Positions 1 through 11,430 of a stretch of DNA of 64,000 bases are shown one piece after another. The notes under the pieces are model-generated. The model ran no database searches, was not told where the DNA came from, and saw only the letters and a list, made by a program, of their open reading frames with translations. Position 1 is the first letter of the stretch. Every line of letters begins with the position of its first letter. The position numbers and the translations under genes were made by a program. Where the stretch lies: contig NZ_CP067977.1 in assembly GCF_016656965.1 (NCBI RefSeq), positions 2,912,717 to 2,976,716 on the forward strand, read 5' to 3'. The DNA comes from Brevundimonas vitisensis. GTDB lineage: Bacteria; Pseudomonadota; Alphaproteobacteria; Caulobacterales; Caulobacteraceae.

Positions 1-1148
1 CCCAGACGCTCGGCGGCGGCCAGTCGTCCGGCCAACAGGCCCATGGCCGCGCTCTCAACATAGCCCTCCACGCCCGTCACCTGGCCAGCAAAGCGCAGGC
101 GCGGCATGGCCTTCAGCCGAAGCTGCCGGTCCAGCAGCTTCGGACTGTTCAGATAGGTGTTGCGATGCAGGCCACCCAGGCGCGCGAACTGGGCGTTCTG
201 TAGGCCGGGGATCATGCGGAACACCTCGGCCTGGGCACCGTGCTTCAGCTTGGTCTGAAAGCCGACGATGTTGAACAGGGTGCCCAGCGCATTGTCCTGA
301 CGCAGCTGGACGATTGCATGGGCCTTGACCATCGGGTCGCGCGGATTGGTCAGGCCGACGGGCTTCATGGGGCCGTGGCGCAGGGTCTCTCGGCCCCGCT
401 CGGCCATGACCTCGATCGGCAGGCAGCCGTCGAAATAGGGGACGTTCTCCCATTCCTTGAACTCGGCCTTGGGCCCGCTGAGCAGGGCATCGATGAAGGC
501 GTCGTACTGGGCCCTGTCCATCGGACAGTTGACGTAGGCGGCGGCGTCCCCGCCGGGCCCCTCCTTGTCATAGCGGGATTGCCGCCAGGCGATGTCGAAG
601 TCGATGCTGTCGGCGTGCACGATCGGGGCGATGGCATCGAAGAAGGACAGGCTTTCCTCGTCCGTCAGGCCCAGGATTGCGTCGGCCAGGGCTGCGGAGG
701 TCAGCGGCCCGGTCGCGACGATGACATTGTCCCAGTCCGCCGGCGGCAGGCCCGCGATCTCTTCGCGCACGACGGTAATCAGCGGGTGCGCCTCCAGCCG
801 GGCGGTCACGGCCTGGGAAAAGGCGTCGCGGTCCACGGCAAGGGCTCCGCCAGCCGGCACCTGATTGATGTCTGCGCTGGCCATTATGACGGAGCCCAGC
901 GCCCGCATCTCGGCATGAAGCAGTCCGACGGCATTGTATTCCCAGTCGTCGGAGCGGAAGGAGTTGGAACAGACCAGTTCGGCCAGGCCATCGGTATGAT
1001 GGGCGTCGGTCTTTACGCCGGGGACGCCCCGCATCTCATGCAGGATCACGGGAACGCCGGCCTCGGCGGCCTGCCAGGCGGCTTCTGAACCGGCCAGGCC
1101 GCCGCCAATGACGTGAATGGGTGAAATCTTCGCGGGTGAGGGGATCAT
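1..1148 (-). CDS. trmFO: TrmFO, folate-dependent tRNA (uracil-54 C5) methyltransferase (3' end cut off)
   Basis: Flavoprotein that makes ribothymidine at U54 of tRNA using methylenetetrahydrofolate and FAD. The frame opens with [20 protein letters not shown], giving the N-terminal FAD-binding [10 protein letters not shown] motif. Family-typical blocks follow: [30 protein letters not shown], the Cys-containing [17 protein letters not shown], and [11 protein letters not shown] further on. About 382 residues are present and the C-terminal 70-80 run off the left edge. It has no stop inside the window. It is convergent with nothing visible and divergent from the membrane-protein gene that follows. 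Confidence 0.95.
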   Translation of the reverse strand, partial: MIPSPAKISPIHVIGGGLAGSEAAWQAAEAGVPVILHEMRGVPGVKTDAHHTDGLAELVCSNSFRSDDWEYNAVGLLHAEMRALGSVIMASADINQVPAGGALAVDRDAFSQAVTARLEAHPLITVVREEIAGLPPADWDNVIVATGPLTSAALADAILGLTDEESLSFFDAIAPIVHADSIDFDIAWRQSRYDKEGPGGDAAAYVNCPMDRAQYDAFIDALLSGPKAEFKEWENVPYFDGCLPIEVMAERGRETLRHGPMKPVGLTNPRDPMVKAHAIVQLRQDNALGTLFNIVGFQTKLKHGAQAEVFRMIPGLQNAQFARLGGLHRNTYLNSPKLLDRQLRLKAMPRLRFAGQVTGVEGYVESAAMGLLAGRLAAAERL

Positions 1149-1230
1149 CGCGGCTTTCTAGCCACGCATTGCGTCTTCGTCAGCAACGGACTGGCGAGCG
1201 AAGCCTCCCGGCCGTAAAGATTGCTGCGAC

Positions 1231-2058
1231 ATGGGGGCGCGCATGGTCCGGGACCGGGCTGATCAACGCAGGCTGAATCCAATCCGGGCCCTGGCCGAGG
1301 GCGGGGCCTCGATCCCGCGCGCCGCGCAGGGGGCCTGGGGCATTCTGGCCTTCTGGACCCTGATGTTTGCTGCGCCTCTGATCGTGCCGATGGAGGGGGC
1401 AGTCGGCGCCCTGCACGGGCTGGGCCTGTCCTTGACGGCGCTGGTTGCGGTGGGTGCTCTTCTTCGTCTGGGGGTCGGCCAAAGCCTGAAAGACGCGCGG
1501 GCGCTCGGTCTGGGGGCGGCGGGGTTCCAGGTCGGCGCCGCCGAACTGCGTATCATCTGGGCCACCGTGCTGATCGCCATCTTCCTGGGTCTGATCGCGG
1601 TTGTTCTGGGGCTGATGACGCTGGCCGTCTTCGGTATCGCCGAACTGAACGCTGCCGCGATCCAGGCGCGGGACTGGTCAGCGGTGGGGCCGGTCTGGAA
1701 ACAGGCGGTGCTGGCCATCTTCACCCTCGGCATCGTGGCGGTTCCGGTCCTGCTGCTGACCCGGCTGTCGCTCTTCGCGGCGGCCAGCGTCGGTCGGGGA
1801 CGCACCGTGTCGCTGGACAGTATGGCCATCGCGACCGGCAGCGGCTGGCCCCTGTTCGGGCTGCTGATCGTTTTGGCGGCGGGACCGGTGATCCTGGGCC
1901 TGATCGTTCTGGAAGGCGTCGTGCCGTCCCCCCTTTCGCGGCTGTTGATCGCGATCCTGCTGCCCTGGATATGGGCTCCGTTCGCCGTCGGCAGCCTGTG
2001 CGGAGCCTATCGGCAGCTGGAATACTGGACGCCGGAAGAGCCCGGATTCAAACATTAA
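1231..2058 (+). CDS. Multi-pass inner-membrane protein, unknown function
   Basis: A 275-residue, strongly hydrophobic protein with roughly six membrane segments after a charged N-terminal stretch of about 35 residues. I do not recognise a named family. A segment near residues 175-215 (RLSL...ASVGRGR...LDSMAI..GSGWPLFGLLIV) resembles the segment RFSLAVPITVAEKR...DSWGLTKGRTWPIIGMAII of the next gene, so the two are probably distant paralogues. The start is uncertain: ATG at 1231 or 1243, the second being preceded by a G-rich stretch. The gene lies 66 bases before the second membrane-protein gene and is likely co-transcribed with it. Confidence 0.7.
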   Translation: MGARMVRDRADQRRLNPIRALAEGGASIPRAAQGAWGILAFWTLMFAAPLIVPMEGAVGALHGLGLSLTALVAVGALLRLGVGQSLKDARALGLGAAGFQVGAAELRIIWATVLIAIFLGLIAVVLGLMTLAVFGIAELNAAAIQARDWSAVGPVWKQAVLAIFTLGIVAVPVLLLTRLSLFAAASVGRGRTVSLDSMAIATGSGWPLFGLLIVLAAGPVILGLIVLEGVVPSPLSRLLIAILLPWIWAPFAVGSLCGAYRQLEYWTPEEPGFKH

Positions 2059-2123
2059 CGCGATTTACGCTGACGGCGCGCTGGGCCGTGCGTTAGCCTG
2101 CGTCGAGGGATTGGGAGGCGACT

Positions 2124-3008
2124 ATGGGATTCTCGGCAACCGAGGCTGCATTTGAGGGCTTTCGGGTCGTGCGGCGCAAGCCGCTCGCCCTGGTATGGTG
2201 GGGATTGTCCTATTTGCTGGTGATGGCGGTGGGCTTTGCGCTGATCGCTCCTCAGCTCGTCAATCTGATGGTGGCGATGCAGACGCTACAGGCGTCGAGC
2301 GGGCCCCCGGACATGACCGATTTCCAGCCAATGTGGGCGGCCTATGGCTCCATCATGCCGATCGTCTTTCCGCTGGGTATCATCTTCGGTGCCGTAATGA
2401 ATGCCGCGATCGTGCGCTCGGTCGTTTCGCCCCAGTCGGACGCTTTCGGTTACATGCGCCTCGGCATGGACGAGGTCCGCACAGCGGTCGTCACCCTGGT
2501 TTTGACGATCCTCAGCATCGTCGTCTCCGCGCTGGTGTTCGGGCTGGTGGGCGCCGTGTTCGGTTTCGCAGCAGCAGCGCAAATGCCGATGCTGCTTCTG
2601 GTCGGCGTTGCGGCAACGATTGGCGGACTGGTCCTGATGGCGTGGCTGTCAGCAAGGTTTAGCCTGGCCGTCCCCATCACCGTGGCGGAAAAGCGGATCG
2701 CCATTTTTGACTCGTGGGGTCTGACCAAGGGCCGCACCTGGCCCATCATCGGCATGGCCATCATCGCCTTTGTCATGACCGTAGTGGTCAGTCTGCTGGG
2801 CAGTCTGATTTTCCTACCCCTGACGATGACGGTTGGGGCCATGAATGACTGGACGGCTCTGGAAGGTATGACCCTGCCTGAAATCCTCGCGGCGGTGGGC
2901 CCGGCACTGGCGGTTTCGATCCTGGTTCAGGCCGTGATGTCGTCACTGCAACTGGCTGTCATCTATGCGCCGTTCTCCGCCGCCTATCGGGACATCAAGG
3001 CGGGCTGA
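2124..3008 (+). CDS. Multi-pass inner-membrane protein, paralogue of the preceding gene
   Basis: A 294-residue protein with about six hydrophobic segments and a good ribosome-binding site (GGGAGG, seven bases before the ATG). The block ARFSLAVPITVAEKRIAIFDSW..TKGRTWPI near residues 180-215 is a pattern seen in bacterial membrane proteins of unknown function in which a Ser/Trp-rich cytoplasmic loop precedes the last helices. It shares this block in weaker form with the upstream gene. The following CPBP protease gene begins 22 bases after its stop, so the three probably form one operon of membrane proteins. No function can be assigned. Confidence 0.7.
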   Translation: MGFSATEAAFEGFRVVRRKPLALVWWGLSYLLVMAVGFALIAPQLVNLMVAMQTLQASSGPPDMTDFQPMWAAYGSIMPIVFPLGIIFGAVMNAAIVRSVVSPQSDAFGYMRLGMDEVRTAVVTLVLTILSIVVSALVFGLVGAVFGFAAAAQMPMLLLVGVAATIGGLVLMAWLSARFSLAVPITVAEKRIAIFDSWGLTKGRTWPIIGMAIIAFVMTVVVSLLGSLIFLPLTMTVGAMNDWTALEGMTLPEILAAVGPALAVSILVQAVMSSLQLAVIYAPFSAAYRDIKAG

Positions 3009-3030
3009 GCCCCGTTTTAGGAGACACCGA

Positions 3031-3963
3031 ATGGCTGGCATCGAACTCTACGCCCCGCGCAAGGCAAACCATCGGCGGACGTGGACGGCAGCCGCTGTGG
3101 TTCTGGCCGTGGTCTTCGTCTTCCTGGGCCAGATACTGGGCATCATCCCGGCCATGGCCACCGGCTTCATCGACCCCAGCGGAACGATGAGCAGCTGGCA
3201 GCAGATGGCCTATACACTGGTCTTCTGTTTCGGGGCCGGGTCGGCCCTGACCATGGCCTGGACGGTTTTGTTCGAGCGGCGCTCACTGGCCACGATTGGG
3301 CTGAATGGCCGCTGGGCCATGCGGTTCGGGCGGGGCTTCCTGATCGGTCTGGCCTTCCTGGGCGGTTTCGTCGGCATCATCTGGGCGATGGGCGGCTATA
3401 CGATCGAGGCGGGCGGGGCCTTCACCACGGCCGCCGTCGGCGCGGCCCTTCTGCCCATCGCGATCCTGCTGTTCGGCTTCATCATCCAGGGGTCGACCGA
3501 AGAGATCATCATGCGCGGCTGGCTGATGCAGCTGGTCGCTTCGCGCCATGGGCTGGTGCTGGCCATCGTGATCAACTCCCTGGTTTTCGGCCTGCTTCAC
3601 GGCGGCAACATCGAGCCGTCGCGCGAACTGGCTCTGGGCCTGGTCAACATCGCCTTGTTCGGCGTCTTCATCAGCCTCTATGCCGCGCGCGAGGGGTCGA
3701 TCTGGGGCGTGTGTGGCTGGCATGCGGCCTGGAACTGGCTGCTGGGACTGGGTTTCGGTCTGGAAGTCTCCGGTCAGGTGATCAACACCTCGCCCCTGAT
3801 CACCGACCTTGCCACCACCCAGGCTGTGCCCTGGTGGGTTACGGGGGCCACCTTCGGGCCCGAGGCCAGCGTCGTGACCACGGCCGTCCTGCTGATCGGT
3901 TCGGTCGTGCTGGCCGTGCGGTTTCGGACCAAGGGTCACCCGGTGGAAGCCGATCTGGCCTGA
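3031..3963 (+). CDS. CPBP-family intramembrane metalloprotease (Abi/CAAX-like)
   Basis: A 310-residue membrane protein carrying the hallmarks of CPBP (Rce1-type) intramembrane proteases. These are TEEIIMRGWLMQ (the EExxxR motif) near residue 160, FGLLHGGN (second metal-site His) near residue 195, and GWHAAWNW (final His) near residue 233. The start at 3031 follows GGAGACACCG and is preferred over in-frame codons upstream, which would overlap the previous gene and add a charged non-family tail. Substrates cannot be predicted. It may process prenylated or other membrane substrates, or act in peptide self-immunity as some members do. Confidence 0.85.
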   Translation: MAGIELYAPRKANHRRTWTAAAVVLAVVFVFLGQILGIIPAMATGFIDPSGTMSSWQQMAYTLVFCFGAGSALTMAWTVLFERRSLATIGLNGRWAMRFGRGFLIGLAFLGGFVGIIWAMGGYTIEAGGAFTTAAVGAALLPIAILLFGFIIQGSTEEIIMRGWLMQLVASRHGLVLAIVINSLVFGLLHGGNIEPSRELALGLVNIALFGVFISLYAAREGSIWGVCGWHAAWNWLLGLGFGLEVSGQVINTSPLITDLATTQAVPWWVTGATFGPEASVVTTAVLLIGSVVLAVRFRTKGHPVEADLA

Positions 3964-3966
3964 TCA

Positions 3967-3987
3967 CTCCCCCGCGATGCGGGGGAG
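3967..3987. terminator. Hairpin between convergent CPBP protease and uvrA
   Basis: A 9-bp perfect stem, CTCCCCCGC-GAT-GCGGGGGAG, lies immediately after the CPBP stop and 10 bases from the uvrA stop. There is no proper T-run on either side (GATTTCC follows), so it is a probable but weak shared terminator. Confidence 0.5.
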
Positions 3988-3996
3988 GATTTCCGA

Positions 3997-6900
<2,904 letters not shown>

Positions 6901-6993
6901 GTTGCCAAGTGACTGTGTGCCGGGAACGCCTGGACGCGGGACAGGCTCCCGCGAGACCCGCCTATATGGGGATCAATTTGCCGTTTTCAGCAA

Positions 6994-7008
6994 GAACATT
7001 GTGCGAAC
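6994..7008 (-). promoter_or_regulatory. LexA (SOS) operator upstream of uvrA
   Basis: On the minus strand this reads GTTCGCACAATGTTC, an exact match to the alphaproteobacterial LexA box GTTC-N7-GTTC. It lies about 94 bases before the uvrA start codon. uvrA is a classical SOS gene, which supports the call. Confidence 0.85.
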
Positions 7009-7044
7009 ATTCGCCGCAGGCTCAAGGCCGGGCAGGCACGCCGC

Positions 7045-7485
7045 TTATTGCGGGACGGAGGCCAGAAAGCTGCCGATATTCAGGTTGATCACGCAATGCG
7101 CCGATCCGGTGTGGTCGATGACGCAATGATCCACGGCGAACAGGTCGCGTTCCACCTTTTCAGTCGAACGATAGACTTGGCCGCCGAACGCAAACTGCGA
7201 CCCCAAGGCGGCGCTGTGTGCGGCCAGTCCGTCATAGAAGGCGCGGGCGACAGGACCCGAGCAGGAGAAGCGGATCATTCGGGTGTCGTCGCTCTGGACA
7301 CGATCGTAGGTGCCGGCCGACGTCGCGGCATCGATACAGTCGATGATCAGCCGCGCCTGCGGCGGGACGATGTCACCCGCAATCGGCGAATAGTCCGGCA
7401 GGGCAGACGGTATGTCTGGCATGGAGGCGCAGGCTGCGAGGCTGGCAGTGACAAGTAACGCGGTGACGAAGCGGATGGGGTGCAT
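7045..7485 (-). CDS. Small secreted lipoprotein of unknown function
   Basis: A 146-residue protein. The start at 7485 ([19 protein letters not shown]) gives a clean lipoprotein signal peptide with lipobox SLAAC, so the mature protein should be lipid-anchored at Cys19. Three or four further cysteines in the mature part (IIDCID, RFSCSG, DHCVIDH, AHCVIN) could form disulfides in the periplasm. I do not recognise the family. It sits downstream of the uvrA promoter region in the same orientation, probably as its own unit. Confidence 0.7.
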   Translation of the reverse strand: MHPIRFVTALLVTASLAACASMPDIPSALPDYSPIAGDIVPPQARLIIDCIDAATSAGTYDRVQSDDTRMIRFSCSGPVARAFYDGLAAHSAALGSQFAFGGQVYRSTEKVERDLFAVDHCVIDHTGSAHCVINLNIGSFLASVPQ

Positions 7486-7605
7486 GGCGTCCTCCGGCGC
7501 CGAGGATCTCACGCCCTCGTCATTCCGGCTACAGGGGAAAACTCTTGCGCGGGGTCGATGGTCACCCCATCCTCATGATGTACCGCGTGAACTGGAGGCT
7601 GGACG

Positions 7606-7734
7606 ATGATCATCGGCGCTATGGAAATCGGGTTTGCCGTGTCCGCGGCGATGCTTGTCCTCGTGTTGGCGAATGCACCCCGGCCGAAGATGATCCGCGT
7701 GCGGGCACGCCGGACCAACCGCGCCGACCGCTAG
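7606..7734 (+). CDS. Small single-pass membrane peptide (42 aa)
   Basis: A 42-codon frame, MIIGAMEIGFAVSAAM..., with one hydrophobic helix (residues 2-24) followed by a strongly basic tail (RPKMIRVRARRTNR). The ribosome-binding site GGAGGC lies eight bases before the ATG. The layout of a helix followed by a basic cytoplasmic tail is typical of genuine small membrane proteins. No function can be given, and it could be a chance frame. It ends eight bases before the convergent EAL-protein gene. Confidence 0.5.
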   Translation: MIIGAMEIGFAVSAAMLVLVLANAPRPKMIRVRARRTNRADR

Positions 7735-7741
7735 GATCGGT

Positions 7742-9331
7742 TCAGGCCCAGCCCACCACCTCGCCCAGACGACGTGCCGGCGCTGTCGGTCCCGCCGCCA
7801 GGACGGGCTCGTTGGTGGGGCGGCCAAACAGCCAGCCCTGGCCGTGCGTGACCTTCAAGGCCGTGACGGCCTTGGCCTGGGCCTCATTTTCCACCATCTC
7901 GGCGATCGTGGTCATCTTCAGATCCGCGCAGGTTTGGACCAGATGTGAGACCAGGGTGCGGGACCGCTCGCTGGTCACGATATCGGCAATGAAGGTGCCG
8001 TCGATCTTGACCGTGTCCGCCGACAGGCGTCGCAGATAGTCATACGACGCCGCGCCGACGCCGAAGTCGTCAAGGCAGATGCGGATGCCAGCGCGCCTCA
8101 ATGCCCGAAGCCGGTCATCGGCCGCCTCCATGTCGGTGATGGCCGAGGTCTCGGTCACCTCGACCAGCAGCCGCTGACGCAGATCCGGGGTGGCCGCCGT
8201 CAGCCGCATCAGTCCGTTGACATAGTCGTCATTCGCCAGCGAGGCCCCTGACACATTCACGGCGATCTTGATCAGGCCAAAACCGGGACGGCGCATCTGG
8301 CCAAGGGCCTTTTCCGCCACCGCAAGGTCAAAGCCTTCGATCAGGCCAAGAGCCTCCGCCATCTGGATGGTCGAAGCCGGCCCCGTCGTGCCGCCCAATC
8401 GAGCCAGGGCTTCGAAATGATGCGTCACTCGCGTGTTGAGATCGACGATCGGCTGATATTGCAACTGGAACTCGCGCGACCGCACCATGGCGCGGAAGCG
8501 ATCTGCGTCCTGCATCGTGCGGCGCAGGCTGTCGGAGAAGGCGACGTCGGGCCGCGACAGGGCACCATCGCGGATACAGCCCTCAAGTGCGAACCGCAGA
8601 GCTTTCAGGGCCATTCCCGGAACCACGCCGGCCGACAGTGACGTGTGGGCAGAAGCGACCTCGACCGTCAGCCCTTCGATCGCGGCCGCTTCGCGCACGT
8701 CGGTGGCCAGGTCGCGATCGTCGCTGGCGGTCCGCACCAAGGCAAAGCGCTCGGGAGCCAGGCGTGCCGCGCCCGATCCATCCAGGGATGCCGCCTGCAG
8801 GGCCGCTTCGATCCGGGTCGCCGCCCTTCGATGCGCTTCTTCCGTGCCGTCCAGCCCGGGCACGTCGATAAAATCGAAGGCCAGGTCGGTGCGTGCCTCC
8901 GGGCCCGTCATGGCCTGGCGTACACGTCCCAGCAGGCCTTGAGCGTCAAGCATCTCGTTGACCGGCGGGAGAGCCAAGGTGAACACCGGACCTTCCCAGG
9001 TGATGGCGCACGACACGGCAGGTGCAAGATCAGGCAGTTCGAACGCTCGCAGCTGCGCCCGCCGTACCAGGCCATCGCCGCAGTGAACCAGGATATCGAT
9101 GGGCTGCGATCGCACGCCGGGTGCCATGGCGTCCAACGCTGTCGTCACTGCGGACAGGCTCGCCTTGCCCAGCAGGCTGTCGAGCGATCGTCCGGTCCAG
9201 GCTGCAGAGGGGTCCATGCCGCGCGAAGGGCCGGCCCCCATGGCAAAGGCGACGCGTCGCTCGCCGTCGATCTCCAGCAGGAGATCGGCAGAGGCAAATG
9301 CAAGCCCAAGGAGCCGGGATTTCATCTTCAT
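7742..9331 (-). CDS. EAL-domain protein, probable cyclic-di-GMP phosphodiesterase
   Basis: A 529-residue soluble protein. Residues about 1-120 look like a PAS-type sensory region, 120-280 are a poorly conserved linker, and 285-510 form an EAL domain. Catalytic landmarks are present: FEALARL (E307), NVSG (N359), EVTE (E391), LDDFG (D421-D422), VKID (K442), AEMVENEAQ (E479 region) and GQGWLFG. The first motif is EALAR rather than the classical EALLR, but the metal-binding residues remain, so the enzyme is probably active in hydrolysing c-di-GMP. The neighbouring flagellar operon fits a motility or cell-cycle role. Confidence 0.85.
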   Translation of the reverse strand: MKMKSRLLGLAFASADLLLEIDGERRVAFAMGAGPSRGMDPSAAWTGRSLDSLLGKASLSAVTTALDAMAPGVRSQPIDILVHCGDGLVRRAQLRAFELPDLAPAVSCAITWEGPVFTLALPPVNEMLDAQGLLGRVRQAMTGPEARTDLAFDFIDVPGLDGTEEAHRRAATRIEAALQAASLDGSGAARLAPERFALVRTASDDRDLATDVREAAAIEGLTVEVASAHTSLSAGVVPGMALKALRFALEGCIRDGALSRPDVAFSDSLRRTMQDADRFRAMVRSREFQLQYQPIVDLNTRVTHHFEALARLGGTTGPASTIQMAEALGLIEGFDLAVAEKALGQMRRPGFGLIKIAVNVSGASLANDDYVNGLMRLTAATPDLRQRLLVEVTETSAITDMEAADDRLRALRRAGIRICLDDFGVGAASYDYLRRLSADTVKIDGTFIADIVTSERSRTLVSHLVQTCADLKMTTIAEMVENEAQAKAVTALKVTHGQGWLFGRPTNEPVLAAGPTAPARRLGEVVGWA

Positions 9332-9391
9332 GGCCCTAATGTGAGCGCAATCAGTAAATCACCGCCGCATGAATACGATTAACGAGGAAGT

Positions 9392-9838
9392 TTATGCCGT
9401 GCGGTTAAAGGCAACCGCGCGCGCGTCGGCCAGGGTCGCGCGTCCGGCTGCACCATAGGCGGACGGTGTGCCGCGCTGGCTCGTCACCTCGGCAGCTATG
9501 GCCTTTACCAAACCCTCGGAAATCAGCCGGGCCGCCTCGACAGCGCGAGCGTGGCGGGCCAGGACGGTCTCGAAAGCGCGGGTCGCATCGACCAAGGCCA
9601 TGCGCTCGGATGCAGGGGCGGCGGCCAGGGTCGTGGGGTTGGCCTTCACCTGGGCGGACTCCCGTCGATAGAGGTTGGCCAGTTCCTGGGTTTCCGCCAG
9701 GCCCGCAGCGACATCCTGGGGTCGGCGCGCCTCGAACGCGGACAGCTCGATGGTCAGGCGCTCGGTCAGTCGCCGGGTCAGGTCGAGCAACTGGCGCAGA
9801 CGTGCCGTGGCGTTCAGGGCAGCGGCGGCCTGGCTCAT
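9392..9838 (-). CDS. flbY: FlbY-like flagellar basal-body-associated protein
   Basis: A 148-residue, mostly helical protein with pattern LTERLTIELSAFEARRPQDVAAG..ETQELANLYRRES and TRAFETVLARHARAV, which matches my recollection of the Caulobacter FlbY protein. Its length and helical character also resemble FlgN-type chaperones. The ATG at 9838 overlaps the stop of the rod-binding gene by four bases (ATGA), indicating translational coupling. It is the last gene of the flgI operon. Its exact function is not settled. Confidence 0.7.
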   Translation of the reverse strand: MSQAAAALNATARLRQLLDLTRRLTERLTIELSAFEARRPQDVAAGLAETQELANLYRRESAQVKANPTTLAAAPASERMALVDATRAFETVLARHARAVEAARLISEGLVKAIAAEVTSQRGTPSAYGAAGRATLADARAVAFNRTA

Positions 9839-10131
9839 TGTCCTACCTCCTGAAGACGCAGCATTTCGGACATCACCTGATCGGCCAGGCCGATGCCGCC
9901 AGCCCGTGCGGTTTGCTTGCCCATTTCGTCCAGCAGAAAGCTGCGCCACGTCGCCTCAGCCTCTCCGCCGCCGAAGGGGGCCTCGGTCGACAGGCCTTCG
10001 AACATCGGCTTCAGCATCTGGGAAATGAAGGAGGCTTCGAACGCCTGGGCGGTTTCGGCCATCTTGTCCTGGCGAAGGGCCGGCGTGGGGGTCGGGCGCA
10101 GCAGATCGGGTGACAGGGTCAGATCGGTCAT
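9835..10131 (-). CDS. Rod-binding protein, FlgJ N-terminal-domain type
   Basis: A 98-residue protein matching the FlgJ N-terminal (rod cap) domain, with no muramidase domain: KMAETAQAFEASFISQMLKPMFEGL and WRSFLLDEMGKQTARAGGIGLADQVMSEML. Such stand-alone rod-binding proteins are usual in alphaproteobacteria. The ATG at 10131 overlaps the flgI stop by one base (TGATG), and its own stop overlaps the next start. The three genes should be translated as a coupled set in the assembly of rod and P-ring. Confidence 0.85.
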   Translation of the reverse strand: MTDLTLSPDLLRPTPTPALRQDKMAETAQAFEASFISQMLKPMFEGLSTEAPFGGGEAEATWRSFLLDEMGKQTARAGGIGLADQVMSEMLRLQEVGQ

Positions 10132-11249
10132 CACATCACCTCGATATCGGCTTGAAGAGCGCCGGCCGCCTTGATGGCCTGAAGGATGCTGATCATGTCG
10201 CGCGGGCTGACGCCCAGGGCGTTCAGTCCGTTCACCAGGGTGGACAGGGACGTTCCGCCGCCGACGATCCTCATCTGGGTGCCAACGTCCTCTTCGATGG
10301 TCACGCTGGACTGAGGCACCACGACCGTTTCGCCGCCCCGGCTGAAGGGCTCCGGCTGGCTGACCTGGGGCGTTTCCTGAACCGAGACGGTCAGGTTGCC
10401 CTGGGCGATGGCGACGGTCGAGACACGCACCGCATCACCCATCACGATCACGCCATTGACCTCGTCGATGATGACGCGCGCCGGGGCATCAACCTGGACC
10501 GGCAGGTTCTCGATGCGGCCGATGAAGCCGGCCATGCCGACGCCGGGCGGGGGGCGCAGGGCCACGACCGTGCCGTTCTCGGCAAAAGCTGTGTTGGGGT
10601 AGAGCTGGTTGACCGCGCCCGCGACCCGCTGGGCCGTCGTGAAGTCGGGATTGCGCAGGGTCAATCGAACGGTTTGTTGAGCGCCGAGATCATAGCCGGT
10701 CTCGCGCTCGACCACGGCGCCGGAGGCGATCCTGCCAGAGGTGGGCACACCCCGCGTCACCGATGAGCCGGAAGCGCCGCTGCCCGACACGGCGCCGGTC
10801 TGAACCGAGCCTTGGGCTACCGCATAGACCTGACCGTCCGCTCCCTGCAGCGCCGTGACCAGGACCGTGCCGCCCAGCAGGCTCTTGGCGTCGCAGAGCG
10901 TCGAGACAGTGACGTCGATCCGCGCGCCCGGCGTGACGAAGGCCGGCAGTTCGGCCGTGATCATCACCGCGGCGACATTCTTGGTGTTGGCCGTGGCGCC
11001 GCGAATATTGACGCCCTGGCGCTCCATCATGCCCTCCAGGGACTGACGCGTCAGAGGGCAGTTCCGCAGGGAGTCCCCGGTCCCGTTCAGGCCGACGACG
11101 AGCCCGTATCCGACCAGCTGGTTCGATCGAACCCCCTCGACCACCGCAATATCCTTGATCCGCGACTGTGCGCTGGCGCTGTCGGCCAGGCCGATGATCG
11201 CGCCGGCCAGGGCGAGAGGCGCGAGAAGGGCAGGGAGGCGAAAAGACAT
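10131..11249 (-). CDS. flgI: FlgI, flagellar P-ring protein
   Basis: A 372-residue periplasmic protein that forms the P ring around the rod in the peptidoglycan layer. It has a cleavable signal peptide (residues about 1-27, ending in ASAQS) followed by the conserved start RIKDIAVVEGVRSNQLVGYG. The family segments NVAAVMITAELPAFVTPGARIDVTVS and GGTSLSTLVNGLNALGVSPRDMISILQAIKAAGALQADIEV are also present. First gene of the operon flgI - rod-binding protein - flbY, divergent from fliX as in Caulobacter crescentus. A candidate sigma-54 promoter lies at 11286-11300. Confidence 0.96.
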   Translation of the reverse strand: MSFRLPALLAPLALAGAIIGLADSASAQSRIKDIAVVEGVRSNQLVGYGLVVGLNGTGDSLRNCPLTRQSLEGMMERQGVNIRGATANTKNVAAVMITAELPAFVTPGARIDVTVSTLCDAKSLLGGTVLVTALQGADGQVYAVAQGSVQTGAVSGSGASGSSVTRGVPTSGRIASGAVVERETGYDLGAQQTVRLTLRNPDFTTAQRVAGAVNQLYPNTAFAENGTVVALRPPPGVGMAGFIGRIENLPVQVDAPARVIIDEVNGVIVMGDAVRVSTVAIAQGNLTVSVQETPQVSQPEPFSRGGETVVVPQSSVTIEEDVGTQMRIVGGGTSLSTLVNGLNALGVSPRDMISILQAIKAAGALQADIEVM

Positions 11250-11285
11250 GACCGGGCATCCGAACGCTGGGGTCCACGATGCGGT

Positions 11286-11300
11286 GCCAAAACCGTGCCG
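11286..11300 (-). promoter_or_regulatory. Candidate sigma-54 promoter for flgI operon
   Basis: On the minus strand this reads CGGCACGGTTTTGGC. Against the sigma-54 consensus TGGCACG-N4-TTGC it keeps the GG and GC doublets at exact spacing and has two mismatches. It would place a transcription start about 25 bases before the flgI ATG. P-ring genes in Caulobacter are sigma-54 dependent, which supports the reading. Confidence 0.45.
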
Positions 11301-11371
11301 AGAAAAAGCCTATAACTTTCAATGCCGATCAGTGGGCGCGCCATGCGATGGGCGGCAAGTTTTGCCTGCGC

Positions 11372-11383
11372 GTTAACCAAACA
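11372..11383 (+). promoter_or_regulatory. CtrA-type half site upstream of fliX
   Basis: GTTAACCAAACA contains TTAACC, the CtrA half-site, 48 bases before the fliX ATG. The identical 12-mer occurs again before popZ (19522-19533). fliX is a CtrA-controlled class II flagellar gene in Caulobacter. The second TTAA half-site is not present at the standard 7-base spacing. Confidence 0.4.
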
Positions 11384-11430
11384 CTCAGGGTCGTCGGTCG
11401 ATGGTGGCTCATGATCCGGAGTTCACGCTG

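Noticed and set aside
240..1088. A 282-codon plus-strand frame at the left edge
   Set aside because: It is antisense to trmFO, whose conserved motifs are clear on the minus strand.
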